A DNA stretch of 64,000 nucleotides from a bacterium D16-50 (lineage in GTDB: Bacteria > Bacillota > Clostridia > Lachnospirales > Lachnospiraceae). Under the pieces are notes generated by a model. That model was not told where the DNA came from, did no database searches, and was given only the letters and a program-made list of their open reading frames with translations. The position numbers and the translations under genes were made by a program. Each line of letters starts with the position of its first letter. Position 1 is the first letter of the stretch. Below are positions 47,219 to 56,181 of the stretch, in pieces. The stretch lies in contig RAZA01000006.1 in NCBI GenBank assembly GCA_003612485.1, forward strand, positions 146,261-210,260. Direction: 5' to 3'.

Positions 47219-47962
47219 ATGGAAAAGAAACGTATCCGCATTATAGTTGCCTACGATGGGACAAATTACCATGGATGGCAGCTTCAGGAAAACGGGATTA
47301 CGATTGAGGAGGAGCTGAACAGATGCCTCTCGGAGCTGCTGGGGGAGAGGATCCGGGTGATCGGAGCCAGCCGGACCGATTCAGGGGTACACGCCATGGG
47401 GAATGTGGCCGTGTTCGACACGCAAAATAGGATGCCTGCGGAAAAGGTGGCCTATGCGCTGAACCAGAGGCTTCCGGAGGACATTCGCATACAGAAGTCG
47501 GAGGAGGTGCCCCCGGACTGGCATCCCAGACACTGCCACAGCATCAAGACCTATGAATACCGGATCTATAGGGCAGAGTTTTCCATGCCGGTCAAGCGGC
47601 TGTACTCTTACTTTTTTTATCGCCCTCTGGATATAGTGTGTATGCGGGAGGCGGCTGCTTGTCTGGAAGGGGAGCATGATTTCAGGAGCTTCTGTCAGAC
47701 AGGGGCGCAGGTGGAAAGTACCGTGCGAACCTTGTATGCGGTTCAGGTGGAAGAGCAAGGGGCGGATCTGGTGGTAAAGATCCGAGGGAACGGATTTCTC
47801 TACAATATGGTGCGGATCATTGTGGGGACCCTGATAGAGGTGGGGCAGGGGAAACGGGAGCCGGAATCCATGTGGGAGGTGCTGGCGGCCAGAGACCGCT
47901 GCGCCGCAGGTCCTACGGCTCCTGCTCATGGGCTGACGCTGGTGAAATATGAATTTCTGTAA
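47219..47962 (+). CDS. truA: tRNA pseudouridine(38-40) synthase
   Basis: A 247-residue synthase. The catalytic Asp lies in GASRTDSGVHA; VAYDGTNYHGWQ and the late FLYNMVRIIVGTL are typical. It modifies the anticodon stem-loop of tRNAs. The ATG at 47219 matches family starts; an upstream in-frame ATG at 47183 would add twelve residues. ecfT-truA-rplM-rpsI order is common in Firmicutes. Confidence 0.95.
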   Translation: MEKKRIRIIVAYDGTNYHGWQLQENGITIEEELNRCLSELLGERIRVIGASRTDSGVHAMGNVAVFDTQNRMPAEKVAYALNQRLPEDIRIQKSEEVPPDWHPRHCHSIKTYEYRIYRAEFSMPVKRLYSYFFYRPLDIVCMREAAACLEGEHDFRSFCQTGAQVESTVRTLYAVQVEEQGADLVVKIRGNGFLYNMVRIIVGTLIEVGQGKREPESMWEVLAARDRCAAGPTAPAHGLTLVKYEFL

Positions 47963-48062
47963 GGGAAACCATAGCGGGGCTTCCTTTGAGGCGAAGGTTT
48001 TTCGGCAAAGATTGGCTTGTACAAATTTTTCGTATTTATGGTTTATATTGTTAAAATAACAG

Positions 48063-48091
48063 TTGACATAGGATTTCGTCTATAGTAAAAT
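48063..48091 (+). promoter_or_regulatory. Promoter of rplM-rpsI
   Basis: TTGACA (48063-48068), 17-nt spacer, TAAAAT (48086-48091). Confidence 0.75.
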
Positions 48092-48097
48092 AAAAAA

Positions 48098-48276
48098 CTG
48101 TGACAGCGTATGAAATGCGGAGCCAAAGCCCCGGCGAAGCATTTGGAAATACAGAGAAATCAGCGTCCGTCAGGAAGCATGGAACGTGGCCGGACATCTG
48201 CGGGATATGTGGATCGACGTCGCATTCGAGTCTGCTGAAACTGGCTCGGAAGAAAAAGCAATACGGAGGGAAAATC
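48098..48276 (+). ncRNA. Leader of rplM, candidate L13-type autoregulatory RNA
   Basis: About 180 nt without a gene. GTAT...AAATGC (48108-48118) pairs with GCATTT...ATAC (48139-48152); a GTCCG/CGGAC helix follows. L13 leaders are known before rplM in Firmicutes; the match here is by position and foldability only. Confidence 0.4.
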
Positions 48277-48708
48277 ATGAATGATACATTTATGGCTAGT
48301 CCAGCTACCATCTATAGAAAATGGTATGTAGTTGACGCTACTGACAAGACCTTGGGCCGCCTTGCATCTGAGGTTGCCAAGATTCTGAGAGGAAAGAATA
48401 AACCGATCTTCACTCCCCATATGGACACGGGCGATTTTGTAATCATCGTGAACGCGGAGAAGATCAGCGTTACGGGCAAGAAGCTTGACAACAAGATCTA
48501 TTATCATCATTCCGAATACGTGGGCGGCATGAAGCAGACAACCCTGAGGGAGAAGCTGAAGAAGAAGCCCGAGCAGGTAATCGAGCTGGCGGTAAAGGGA
48601 ATGCTTCCCAAGGGACCGCTGGGACGTCAGATGATCAAGAAGCTTCACGTATATGCAGGCCCTGAGCACGGCCATGCCGCACAGAAGCCGGAAGCGCTGG
48701 AAATCTAG
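48277..48708 (+). CDS. rplM: Large ribosomal subunit protein L13
   Basis: A 143-residue L13 ([56 protein letters not shown]). GGAGGG lies 6 nt before the ATG at 48277. Confidence 0.98.
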   Translation: MNDTFMASPATIYRKWYVVDATDKTLGRLASEVAKILRGKNKPIFTPHMDTGDFVIIVNAEKISVTGKKLDNKIYYHHSEYVGGMKQTTLREKLKKKPEQVIELAVKGMLPKGPLGRQMIKKLHVYAGPEHGHAAQKPEALEI

Positions 48709-48729
48709 GGGATAGGAGGATAATGAATC

Positions 48730-49125
48730 ATGGCTAATACAGAGAGATACTATGGCACAGGCAGAAGAAAGACTTCCGTCGCCAGAGTGTATTTGATGCC
48801 CGGCAAAGGAGATGTTAAGGTAAATAAGAGATCCATGGACGATTACTTCGGGATGGAGACTCTGAAGGTAATCATCCGTCAGCCTCTGGTAGCGACCGGA
48901 AACGCGGATAAGTTCGATGTGCTGGTAAATGTAAGAGGGGGCGGCTTCACCGGTCAGGCAGGCGCCATCCGTCATGGCATTTCCAGAGCCCTGCTTCAGG
49001 TGGACGCGGACTATAGGCCCGTGCTGAAGAAGGCAGGCTTCTTGACGAGAGACCCTCGTATGAAGGAGAGAAAGAAATACGGCCTGAAGGCTGCAAGACG
49101 CGCTCCTCAGTTCTCCAAGCGTTAA
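48730..49125 (+). CDS. rpsI: Small ribosomal subunit protein S9
   Basis: A 131-residue S9 ([38 protein letters not shown], ending in RAPQFSKR, whose tail reaches the P-site tRNA). 21 bp after rplM. Confidence 0.98.
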   Translation: MANTERYYGTGRRKTSVARVYLMPGKGDVKVNKRSMDDYFGMETLKVIIRQPLVATGNADKFDVLVNVRGGGFTGQAGAIRHGISRALLQVDADYRPVLKKAGFLTRDPRMKERKKYGLKAARRAPQFSKR

Positions 49126-49174
49126 TTTCAGCTCTCCAGAAAATAGCCTGAAATTTTATATGGAATCAACAGAA

Positions 49175-49207
49175 CCCTTGAAAACTAGATGTTTTCAAGG
49201 GTTTTTT
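49175..49207 (+). terminator. Terminator after rpsI
   Basis: CCCTTGAAAAC and GTTTTCAAGGG, 11-bp perfect stem around TAGAT, then TTTTTT. Confidence 0.93.
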
Positions 49208-49289
49208 ATCGCAAATGATCTGTATTTCAGACATTTTTTCACATACTGGATATGACGCAAATAACTTATATATCTTACTGGATGAACAA

Positions 49290-50198
49290 TTATATGGCTT
49301 TCTGTTCTGCCGTGCATAATGATCCGAACACTTCAATTTCGTGCAGGAAATACTGTTCTTGGAAATAGACCGCTTTTGCAATTTCCTCCTTGGTGAAAGA
49401 GATTCCTTCCGGGGCCGCCACCAGCTTATCCTCCACATCGTCAAACCGATGGACAATCCCGATGACATGGGCATCAAATTCTTTTGCCGGAACATCTACG
49501 CCCAGCAGATAGACGTCAAGGGGCGCTCCGTCCCCTCCCAAGACATTTGGGATATAGCCATAATTGACGGTATAGACCAGATTCTCATGTCTGGGGTGTA
49601 CGCTGTGAAGAGGCCGGTCGATCTTAATATGGACGGTTTTTCCGAGATAGGAATTCACAAGGGCCTTCCGCAGGGTGTAGACGATAAAATCATGCTTGCC
49701 CTTTAGATAGGCCTCTCTGCCGCCGTTTTGGGGAGCTGCTTGTGCCAGAGATACTTTCAGGTTCTCGTATTCCTTTGCGGCGGAAGGGGTTTTGTTGAGG
49801 TAATCTCTGAAGTTTATGTAATTGATCCAATCCATACTGCCGGTTAGGACAACATGGATGAAATGGGTCTGCAGATCTCCCGTTCCCTCATAATAGTTTC
49901 CGCAGCCAAACAATAGCTGAGATCTGAGGGACGCCTGCGCGCCAGGGCGATAATGGAAGCCCTGACTTTTGAGCTGTTTTTCATATGCCAGAATATGGTC
50001 GAAATCATCCACCGCAAGGGCGATGTCAATGATGGGCTTTGCCTTGATGGAAATGATGGAGGTGCTGCCCACATGCTGAATGTCCCGGACGGCATCCCCC
50101 AGAATTCCCTTCAGGCGCAGGATCGTATTTTGGGCTTCGACTTCCCATTCTTTTTCATGCTGACAGAGCTGTACGGTGCCTCTTTTCAGTCCGATCAT
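49290..50198 (-). CDS. GrpB (UPF0157) domain fused to an inorganic pyrophosphatase-like domain
   Basis: A 302-residue two-domain protein. Residues 1-~175 are GrpB/UPF0157 (DIQHVGSTSI, AKPIIDIALAV, LRSQLLFGCGN, FRDYLNKTPSAAKEYENLK), a nucleotidyltransferase-fold family of unproven function. Residues ~190-290 resemble family I pyrophosphatase (NYGYIPN, DGAPLDVYLLG, EDKLVAAP). The DGDPxD metal motif is DGAPLD, losing the middle Asp, so activity may be reduced or changed. GGAGG lies 7 nt before the start at 50198. Confidence 0.82.
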   Translation of the reverse strand: MIGLKRGTVQLCQHEKEWEVEAQNTILRLKGILGDAVRDIQHVGSTSIISIKAKPIIDIALAVDDFDHILAYEKQLKSQGFHYRPGAQASLRSQLLFGCGNYYEGTGDLQTHFIHVVLTGSMDWINYINFRDYLNKTPSAAKEYENLKVSLAQAAPQNGGREAYLKGKHDFIVYTLRKALVNSYLGKTVHIKIDRPLHSVHPRHENLVYTVNYGYIPNVLGGDGAPLDVYLLGVDVPAKEFDAHVIGIVHRFDDVEDKLVAAPEGISFTKEEIAKAVYFQEQYFLHEIEVFGSLCTAEQKAI

Positions 50199-50234
50199 AA
50201 TATGGCCTCCCCATGGCAGATAAATTATAAGACA

Positions 50235-50264
50235 ATTATCACATATAGATGTAAGAGATGTCAA
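50235..50264 (-). promoter_or_regulatory. Promoter of the GrpB-pyrophosphatase gene
   Basis: Minus strand TTGACA (50264-50259), 18-nt spacer, GATAAT (50240-50235). Confidence 0.6.
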
Positions 50265-50296
50265 TAGCAGCGGATGGATTTTTCTTCAGACCCGGA

Positions 50297-50326
50297 TTGA
50301 CAAGAGTTTATGTCAGGGAGTATGAT
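50297..50326 (+). promoter_or_regulatory. Promoter of the TPR-DUF4037-DUF4125 gene
   Basis: TTGACA (50297-50302), 18-nt spacer, TATGAT (50321-50326). Confidence 0.65.
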
Positions 50327-50385
50327 GGAACTATGAAACGGGTTTCAGCTTGAGATTCAAAAAAGGGAAAGAGGGCTGGATTGAT

Positions 50386-52764
50386 ATGTTGGATATGCAA
50401 AAAATTTTGGAGCAGGTGGATAGGTACTTTGAGGAGAACAAAGGCGAGGAAGCGGAAAGCCTCATGCAGCAGGCGGCGGCTCAGGCAGTTCAGGAAGGGG
50501 ACCACAGCGGCCTGCTTCAGCTGCTGAACGAGCTTCTGGGCTACTACCGGGAGACCGGTCAGGAAGAAAACGCACTGACTATGGCGGGACAGGCCATTGC
50601 TCAGGCAGAGCGCATGGGACTGCAGGGCACGATACCTTACGCCACTACGCTGCTGAACGTGGCCAGCGCCTACCGGGTATTCGGCAGGCTGGAGGAATCC
50701 ATGGGGTATTATCTGCAGGTTCAGACCTTGTATCATGAGCTGTTGGAGCCCGACAGCATGTTCATGGCGGGCCTGAAGAACAATATGGCGCTTCTATATC
50801 AGGAGATGGGGGATTTCGCTCAGGCCAAGCGGAGTCTGCAGGAGGCGCTCTCCATTGTGGAGAGGAAAGATGCGGCATATGAGACGGGAGTGTCCTGTGC
50901 AAATCTTGCCAGTACCTGCATCCAGCTGGAAGAGCTGGAGGAAGCCAGAGGATATGCGCTGAGGTCCATGGAGGTGTTCCGCAGGGCGAATGTGATGGAC
51001 AATCATTATGCGGCTGCCCAGTCGGCCATGGGGGCGTATTTTTTCCGAAAGGGGGATTTCGGGCAGGCGGCGGAGTATTATGGTCAGGCGCTGGCCACTG
51101 TGGAGAAGTGCGTGGGCAGAAACGGGTTCTATGATAGGCTGCAGGAGAATCTGCAAGCCTGCCGGAGGGCCATGGGAGGACCGGCTCAGGGAAAAGAGGG
51201 CTTGGGCATCAGGCTTGCCAGAGAGTATTATGAGGAATACGGGAGGGAAATGATCGAAAGGGACTTCCCTGCATATGCGGGGCGGATCGCTGTGGGGCTG
51301 GCAGGGGGTGGCTCCGACTGCTTCGGATATGATGACGAGGCCTCCAGAGACCATGACTGGGGACCGGATTTCTGTCTGTGGCTGACCGACGAGACTTATG
51401 ATGAGATCGGAGAGGCCCTGCAGCAGGCCTATGAACGGCTTCCTGAGGAATTCAAGGGCTATAGGCGGGCTCCCAGAGTGAACGGGCGCGGGCGCCGGGG
51501 CGTGATCAGAATATCGGATTTTTATAGGGCGCTGGTGGGCACGGATGATTACGACAAGATAGACTGGAGGCAGGCAGGCGACGCAGGGCTGGCAGCTTCC
51601 GTGAACGGTACGGTGTTTCGGGATGACGAGGGGATTTTCAGCGCGTTCCGCAGGAAGCTGGAGGCGGGATATCCGGAGGAGATACGATATCTGAAGCTGG
51701 CCGAGAGCGCGGCCAGATTTTCCCAGACGCTGCAGTACAATTATCCCAGAATGCTGGCGAGAGGAGATATGCTGTCGGCCAGAATGCTGGCATGGGAGGG
51801 TGTTGGGGAGGCTATGAAGCTTCAGCATTATATTGAAGGGAAGTATCCGCCCCACCAGAAATGGCTGCATAGAAGCCTGCAGGAATCGGAAAAGGGCAGG
51901 GAGGCAGCCGGAATGCTGGCCCATGTGGCCGCAGGGCTGGCAGGGAGGCTCTCTCAGGATCCGGATGCAGCCCCGAAGGAGGGGCATGGCCGGCAAAGTG
52001 AAGGAGACGCCGGGGAGACGGATCCCATCGGGCGGCTGGCGGAGTATTTTGCCATGGAGCTGTATAGGGCAGGGTTTGTCAGCGACACCGAGAGCTATCT
52101 GGACGCGCACAGTCAGGAGCTGGTATACAAGGCCTCTCTGGGGGCAAAAAGCAATGAGGAGCTGGCGGAGGAAATCGCCAGACTTGAGTTCAAGGCCTTT
52201 GACAAGGTGAAGAACTTGGGGGGCAGAGCCAGCTGTCAGGACGATTGGGGAACCTTTTCCATTATGCGCAAGAGCCAGTATCTGACCTGGAACAAGACTA
52301 TGCTCATGCAGTATATGTATGATTTTGACAGGGAATACCGCAGGGGGCACAATCTGATAGAGGAAAAGTATGGCCGCATGATGGAAAGCACGGCGCCGGA
52401 GGAATATGCGAGGATCAAGAACCATTTCCCGGAGCTGTCGCAGGAGAAAAAGGCCATCATCGGGCAGATCGTCGGAATGCAGGTGGGATGGATGGAGGAG
52501 TTCGCTGAAAGCTATCCTGCGCTGGCAGGCAATGCCAGAAAAATCCATACCTGGGAGGATGATCCCTTTGACACCTCCTATGAGACCTATTTGCGGGGAG
52601 AGCTGGGGACATATTCCGACAAGATGCTGGAGTTGTACGGGAGGTATGTAGTAGAATATGCCAGAGCCGGGAAAAATCCGGCATATGATATCATGCAGAA
52701 CAGTGTGAAGATGTATGGGTACGCCGATGTGGAAGAGGCGGAGCGGGAGGTAGGAGCCCAGTAG
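50386..52764 (+). CDS. TPR, DUF4037 and DUF4125 multidomain protein
   Basis: A 792-residue cytosolic protein. Residues ~1-270 are TPR-like helical repeats (for example GLKNNMALLYQEMGDFAQAKRSL). From ~295 a DUF4037-type nucleotidyltransferase-like domain begins with GLAGGGSDCFGYDDE and SRDHDWGPD, carrying the GS and Asp residues expected of that fold. From ~590 a DUF4125-like domain holds GRASCQDDWGTFSIMRKSQ. The ribosome binding site is poor; ATG 50386 is chosen over TTG 50350. Function is not known; a stress or signalling role is speculative. Confidence 0.75.
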   Translation: MLDMQKILEQVDRYFEENKGEEAESLMQQAAAQAVQEGDHSGLLQLLNELLGYYRETGQEENALTMAGQAIAQAERMGLQGTIPYATTLLNVASAYRVFGRLEESMGYYLQVQTLYHELLEPDSMFMAGLKNNMALLYQEMGDFAQAKRSLQEALSIVERKDAAYETGVSCANLASTCIQLEELEEARGYALRSMEVFRRANVMDNHYAAAQSAMGAYFFRKGDFGQAAEYYGQALATVEKCVGRNGFYDRLQENLQACRRAMGGPAQGKEGLGIRLAREYYEEYGREMIERDFPAYAGRIAVGLAGGGSDCFGYDDEASRDHDWGPDFCLWLTDETYDEIGEALQQAYERLPEEFKGYRRAPRVNGRGRRGVIRISDFYRALVGTDDYDKIDWRQAGDAGLAASVNGTVFRDDEGIFSAFRRKLEAGYPEEIRYLKLAESAARFSQTLQYNYPRMLARGDMLSARMLAWEGVGEAMKLQHYIEGKYPPHQKWLHRSLQESEKGREAAGMLAHVAAGLAGRLSQDPDAAPKEGHGRQSEGDAGETDPIGRLAEYFAMELYRAGFVSDTESYLDAHSQELVYKASLGAKSNEELAEEIARLEFKAFDKVKNLGGRASCQDDWGTFSIMRKSQYLTWNKTMLMQYMYDFDREYRRGHNLIEEKYGRMMESTAPEEYARIKNHFPELSQEKKAIIGQIVGMQVGWMEEFAESYPALAGNARKIHTWEDDPFDTSYETYLRGELGTYSDKMLELYGRYVVEYARAGKNPAYDIMQNSVKMYGYADVEEAEREVGAQ

Positions 52765-52869
52765 AGCGCCGGTACGGCAGGGCATAGAAGGATAAACGGT
52801 TCCCAAACGAAAGGATCTAAAAGAAAATTGCGGCTGGGAGGGACAGCGCTGAAATAGGAGGAAGATTGC

Positions 52870-54636
52870 ATGAGGCAGTTTGAGATAAGGGACACTTTTT
52901 ATTTGGACGGAAAGCCTATGAAAATTATTTCGGGGGCATTTCATTATTTTAGGACGGTTCCCGAATATTGGCGGGACCGTCTGGAGAAGCTGAAGGCCAT
53001 GGGCTGCAATACGGTGGAGACTTACATCCCCTGGAATCTGCATGAGCCCAACAAGGGAGAATTCTGCTTCGAGGGTATTTTGGACGTGGAGAGGTTTATA
53101 AAGCTGGCTCAGGAGCTGGGCTTGTACGTGATCATACGCCCCTCGCCCTATATCTGTGCGGAATGGGAATTCGGCGGGCTGCCGGCGTGGCTGCTGAAGG
53201 AGGACGGAATGAAGCTGAGAGTGTGCTATCCGCCCTTTCTGCGCCATGTAGAGGAGTATTATAAGGTGCTTCTGCCCAGAGTGGCGCCCTATCAGATCAC
53301 CCAAGGGGGCCCGGTGATCTTGATGCAGGTGGAGAATGAGTACGGCTATTATGCCAATGACAAGGACTATCTGGACACCATAAGGAGGTATATGGTGGAG
53401 AACGGGGTGGAGGTGCCCTTTGTGACCTCCGACGGGCCCTATGTGGACAGCCTCAATGCCGGAAGGCTGTCAGGCGCTCTGCCCACGGGTAATTTCGGTT
53501 CCCGGACAGAGGAGCGTTTTGACGTGCTTCGCCCCTATGTGCAGGGAGGTCCCCTTATGTGTACGGAATTCTGGGTGGGGTGGTTTGACCACTGGGGCAA
53601 CGGCGGACATATGCGAGGCAATCTGGAAGAGAGCGTAAGGGATCTGGACAAGATGCTGGAGCTGGGGCATGTGAATATCTATATGTTCGAGGGAGGCACC
53701 AACTTCGGTTTCATGAACGGCTCCAATTATTATGACAAGCTAACCCCTGATGTGACTTCCTATGACTATGACGGCGTGCTAACAGAGGACGGGCAGATCA
53801 CGGAGAAGTACCGCAGATATCAGGAGGTCATTGGAAAGTATGTACAGCTGCCCAAGGTGGAGTTTTCCACAAAGATTGTGAGAAAGGAGTACGGAACCCT
53901 GAAGGTCAGCGGCAGAGTCTCTCTGGATGCGGTGCTGGATAGGCTGAGCAGTCCGGTGTCCAGCATTTATCCCCAGTCCATGGAGCGTCTGGGACAGAAC
54001 TACGGCTATATTCTGTATCGGACCAGCCTGCATACCGAGGAGGGGCTGAATAAGATGAAGCTCTGGGGGGCAAACGACAGAGCGAACATCCTGCTGGACG
54101 GTGAGGAGATCCTGACGCTGTACGACAGAGAGCTTCTGGAGGAGAGAGTCCTGAACCTGCCTGCAAGAAAGGGGGCCAGACTGGACATTCTGGTGGAAAA
54201 TATGGGAAGGGTGAATTTCGGCCCCTACATGGAGCTGCAGCGGAAGGGAATCGATCAATGCGTGCAGATCAACGGCCATATGCACAATCATTGGGAGCAG
54301 TATTCGCTGCCCTTGGACGACATTTCAAAAGTAGATTTCTCTCTGGGAGAAGAGGGGACAGACTCCGGGGAAGGGAGGCGCGAGCCGGCATTCTATCGGT
54401 TCGTCTTTACGGCTCAGGAGCCGGGAGACACGTTTCTGGACTTTCAGGGCTGGGGCAAGGGCGTAGCCTTCGTGAACGGCTTCAACATAGGGAGGTTCTG
54501 GGAGATCGGGCCTCAGAAGCGCCTGTACATACCCGCGCCGCTGCTGAAGCAGGGAGAAAACGAAATCATCCTTTTTGAGACAGACGGAAAAGCAGCGGAT
54601 ACCATCGTTTTGAGAGACCAGCCCGACGTGGGATAA
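52870..54636 (+). CDS. Glycoside hydrolase family 35 beta-galactosidase
   Basis: A 588-residue cytosolic enzyme with no signal peptide. The catalytic acid is Glu157 in VENEYG and the nucleophile Glu233 in CTEFWVGWFDHWG. GAFHYFR, ETYIPWNLHEP and IRPSPYICAEWEFGG line the TIM-barrel active site; about 250 C-terminal residues form the beta-sandwich domains. It should release terminal beta-galactose from imported oligosaccharides. ATAGGAGGAAG precedes the ATG. Confidence 0.93.
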   Translation: MRQFEIRDTFYLDGKPMKIISGAFHYFRTVPEYWRDRLEKLKAMGCNTVETYIPWNLHEPNKGEFCFEGILDVERFIKLAQELGLYVIIRPSPYICAEWEFGGLPAWLLKEDGMKLRVCYPPFLRHVEEYYKVLLPRVAPYQITQGGPVILMQVENEYGYYANDKDYLDTIRRYMVENGVEVPFVTSDGPYVDSLNAGRLSGALPTGNFGSRTEERFDVLRPYVQGGPLMCTEFWVGWFDHWGNGGHMRGNLEESVRDLDKMLELGHVNIYMFEGGTNFGFMNGSNYYDKLTPDVTSYDYDGVLTEDGQITEKYRRYQEVIGKYVQLPKVEFSTKIVRKEYGTLKVSGRVSLDAVLDRLSSPVSSIYPQSMERLGQNYGYILYRTSLHTEEGLNKMKLWGANDRANILLDGEEILTLYDRELLEERVLNLPARKGARLDILVENMGRVNFGPYMELQRKGIDQCVQINGHMHNHWEQYSLPLDDISKVDFSLGEEGTDSGEGRREPAFYRFVFTAQEPGDTFLDFQGWGKGVAFVNGFNIGRFWEIGPQKRLYIPAPLLKQGENEIILFETDGKAADTIVLRDQPDVG

Positions 54637-54766
54637 AAGGGAAGATTGAGGCGTTTGGAAATAGGCAGTAACAGTGTAAGGACATAAATGTCATAGATCA
54701 TAGGATTTTTTTGCATAATCCGGTATTTGGCTGTCAGGATGTTTAAAATTTGGCAGGATAAATATC

Positions 54767-54859
54767 ATGCCGATGTACACACTTAAAATAAGCTTGCATG
54801 GTTTTGTGGGGCGAGCGAAGGATCTGACCCATGTCCCAAGGGGCACGGAGCGGATGTGA
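54767..54859 (+). CDS. Possible 30-residue small protein
   Basis: ATG at 54767 with AGGA 8 nt upstream, encoding MPMYTLKISLHGFVGRAKDL followed by ten more residues, and ending 15 bp before the next small gene. No family is recognised; it may be chance. Confidence 0.2.
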   Translation: MPMYTLKISLHGFVGRAKDLTHVPRGTERM

Positions 54860-54874
54860 AAGGAGTGTGTGCAG

Positions 54875-55096
54875 ATGGATATAGACGGACTTCCTTTGGG
54901 CTTCGGCATGGCTCTGGCTATGAACGAGCCGGCCATGCGGGGCTATGCGGGTCTCACCGAGGCGGAGAAGGAACGGATCATCCTGCGCTGCAAGGATGTA
55001 AAAACCAAGAGGGAAATGCAGAAGATCGTAGAGTCCCTTGTCCCTCATATGGATATTCAGGAAGTGTTCGAGGAGGAGAAGGAACATTTTTCATAA
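54875..55096 (+). CDS. Small conserved-looking protein of unknown function
   Basis: A 73-residue acidic protein (MDIDGLPLGFGMALAMNEPA, then an AEKERIILRCKDVKTKREMQKIVESL helix). AAAGGAG lies 9 nt before the ATG at 54875. The Phe-Gly-Met-Ala-Leu core and charged helix resemble short proteins common in Lachnospiraceae genomes, but no function is known. The preceding 230-bp gap shows no clear promoter. Confidence 0.65.
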   Translation: MDIDGLPLGFGMALAMNEPAMRGYAGLTEAEKERIILRCKDVKTKREMQKIVESLVPHMDIQEVFEEEKEHFS

Positions 55097-55169
55097 GCAG
55101 CGAGCCAGTATCTTTTAAACGGTATGGGCCGGACGAACCCATTGACGGTTTGTTCGGCCCATAGGCGTG

Positions 55170-55904
55170 TCAGTACCAGCCGCCGTCGATGGTGATGATC
55201 TGTCCCGTCATATAGGCAGGAGCCTGAGCGGTCTGGAGAATCAGCTGGGCCACTTCGGAGGGGCGGCCCAGCCTATCCGCAGGGATCTCCTCTTTGAGGG
55301 CTTCCAGTTCCGCCGCGGAGAGAGTGCTGTTCATGGCGGTATCGATGATGCCGCAGGCGATGGCATTGACCTGAATGTTGCTGGGAGCCAGCTCCTTGGC
55401 CAGAGCCTTGGTGAAGGCGTTCATTCCGCCCTTGGAAGCGGAATAGGCCACCTCCATGGAGGCACCGTGGGTTCCCCAGATAGAGGATACGTTGATGATC
55501 TTGCCCTTATGGCCCTTCAGCATAAGAGGCACCGCCGCCCTGCAGGTGTAGAAGCAGGAGTCCAGATTCACGGCCATGATTCGGTGCCATTGCTCTGCAG
55601 TCATATCTGTCAGCAGTCCCAGATGGGCTATGCCTGCGTTGTTCACTAGGACGTCCAGATTGCGCAGAAAGGCAAAAACGCGCTGCACGTCAAGCTCGCT
55701 GCCCATGTCCGCCTGAACGGGCTGGCAGGAGATTCCGTAGGAGGACCGCAGATCGGCGGCCAGTGATTTCAGCGCCTCTGGGGAGCTGTGGGATGTGAGT
55801 ACAAGATCGTAGCCCGCTTTTGCGAAGGCTTCCGCGGCGGCCCGACCGATGCCTCTGGAGGCGCCGGTGATGAGGGCATATTTTTTCCTGCTTTCTGTGT
55901 TCAT
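55170..55904 (-). CDS. ymfI: SDR oxidoreductase, YmfI-like EF-P 5-aminopentanone reductase
   Basis: A 244-residue Rossmann-fold reductase (TGASRGIG, NNAG, Tyr and Lys in YSASKGG). The SSIWGTHGASMEVAYS segment is much closer to Bacillus YmfI, which reduces 5-aminopentanone on elongation factor P, than to FabG. FabG is the alternative, but a FabG with standard motifs is already encoded at 7431. No efp gene lies in the window, so the assignment rests on this motif. Confidence 0.7.
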   Translation of the reverse strand: MNTESRKKYALITGASRGIGRAAAEAFAKAGYDLVLTSHSSPEALKSLAADLRSSYGISCQPVQADMGSELDVQRVFAFLRNLDVLVNNAGIAHLGLLTDMTAEQWHRIMAVNLDSCFYTCRAAVPLMLKGHKGKIINVSSIWGTHGASMEVAYSASKGGMNAFTKALAKELAPSNIQVNAIACGIIDTAMNSTLSAAELEALKEEIPADRLGRPSEVAQLILQTAQAPAYMTGQIITIDGGWY

Positions 55905-56181
55905 GGGGTCTTATCTCCTTTTGTCCGGCGGCGTCAGAGATGTTTGGATTATTATTTTGCGCACAACCGGAGACACCATGTTATCGTAGCACATGTTGAG
56001 AGGGTTTTCCATAGGAAAAAGCCACAAATTACGGGAAAGGGATAGCTGTTTTAAGGCTTTTATGATAGACTGTATCTGAATAGCCGTCGCAGGGTTATCA
56101 AGACGATGGTATATTGTTAATTTAACCAAATCAGGCAATTGTTGCTGAGTCTGCAATAGCAGAGAAGGAGCGGAGGAGCGT

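Noticed and set aside
50794..53304. An 836-codon open frame on the minus strand, antisense to the TPR and GH35 genes
   Set aside because: It runs across two well-supported genes and their gap, has a Leu/Pro/His-rich composition typical of antisense of purine-rich genes, and shows no domain.
55170..55904. Calling the minus-strand SDR a second FabG
   Set aside because: The SSIWG-GAS-EV-YS signature fits YmfI better and it is not linked to the fab operon.
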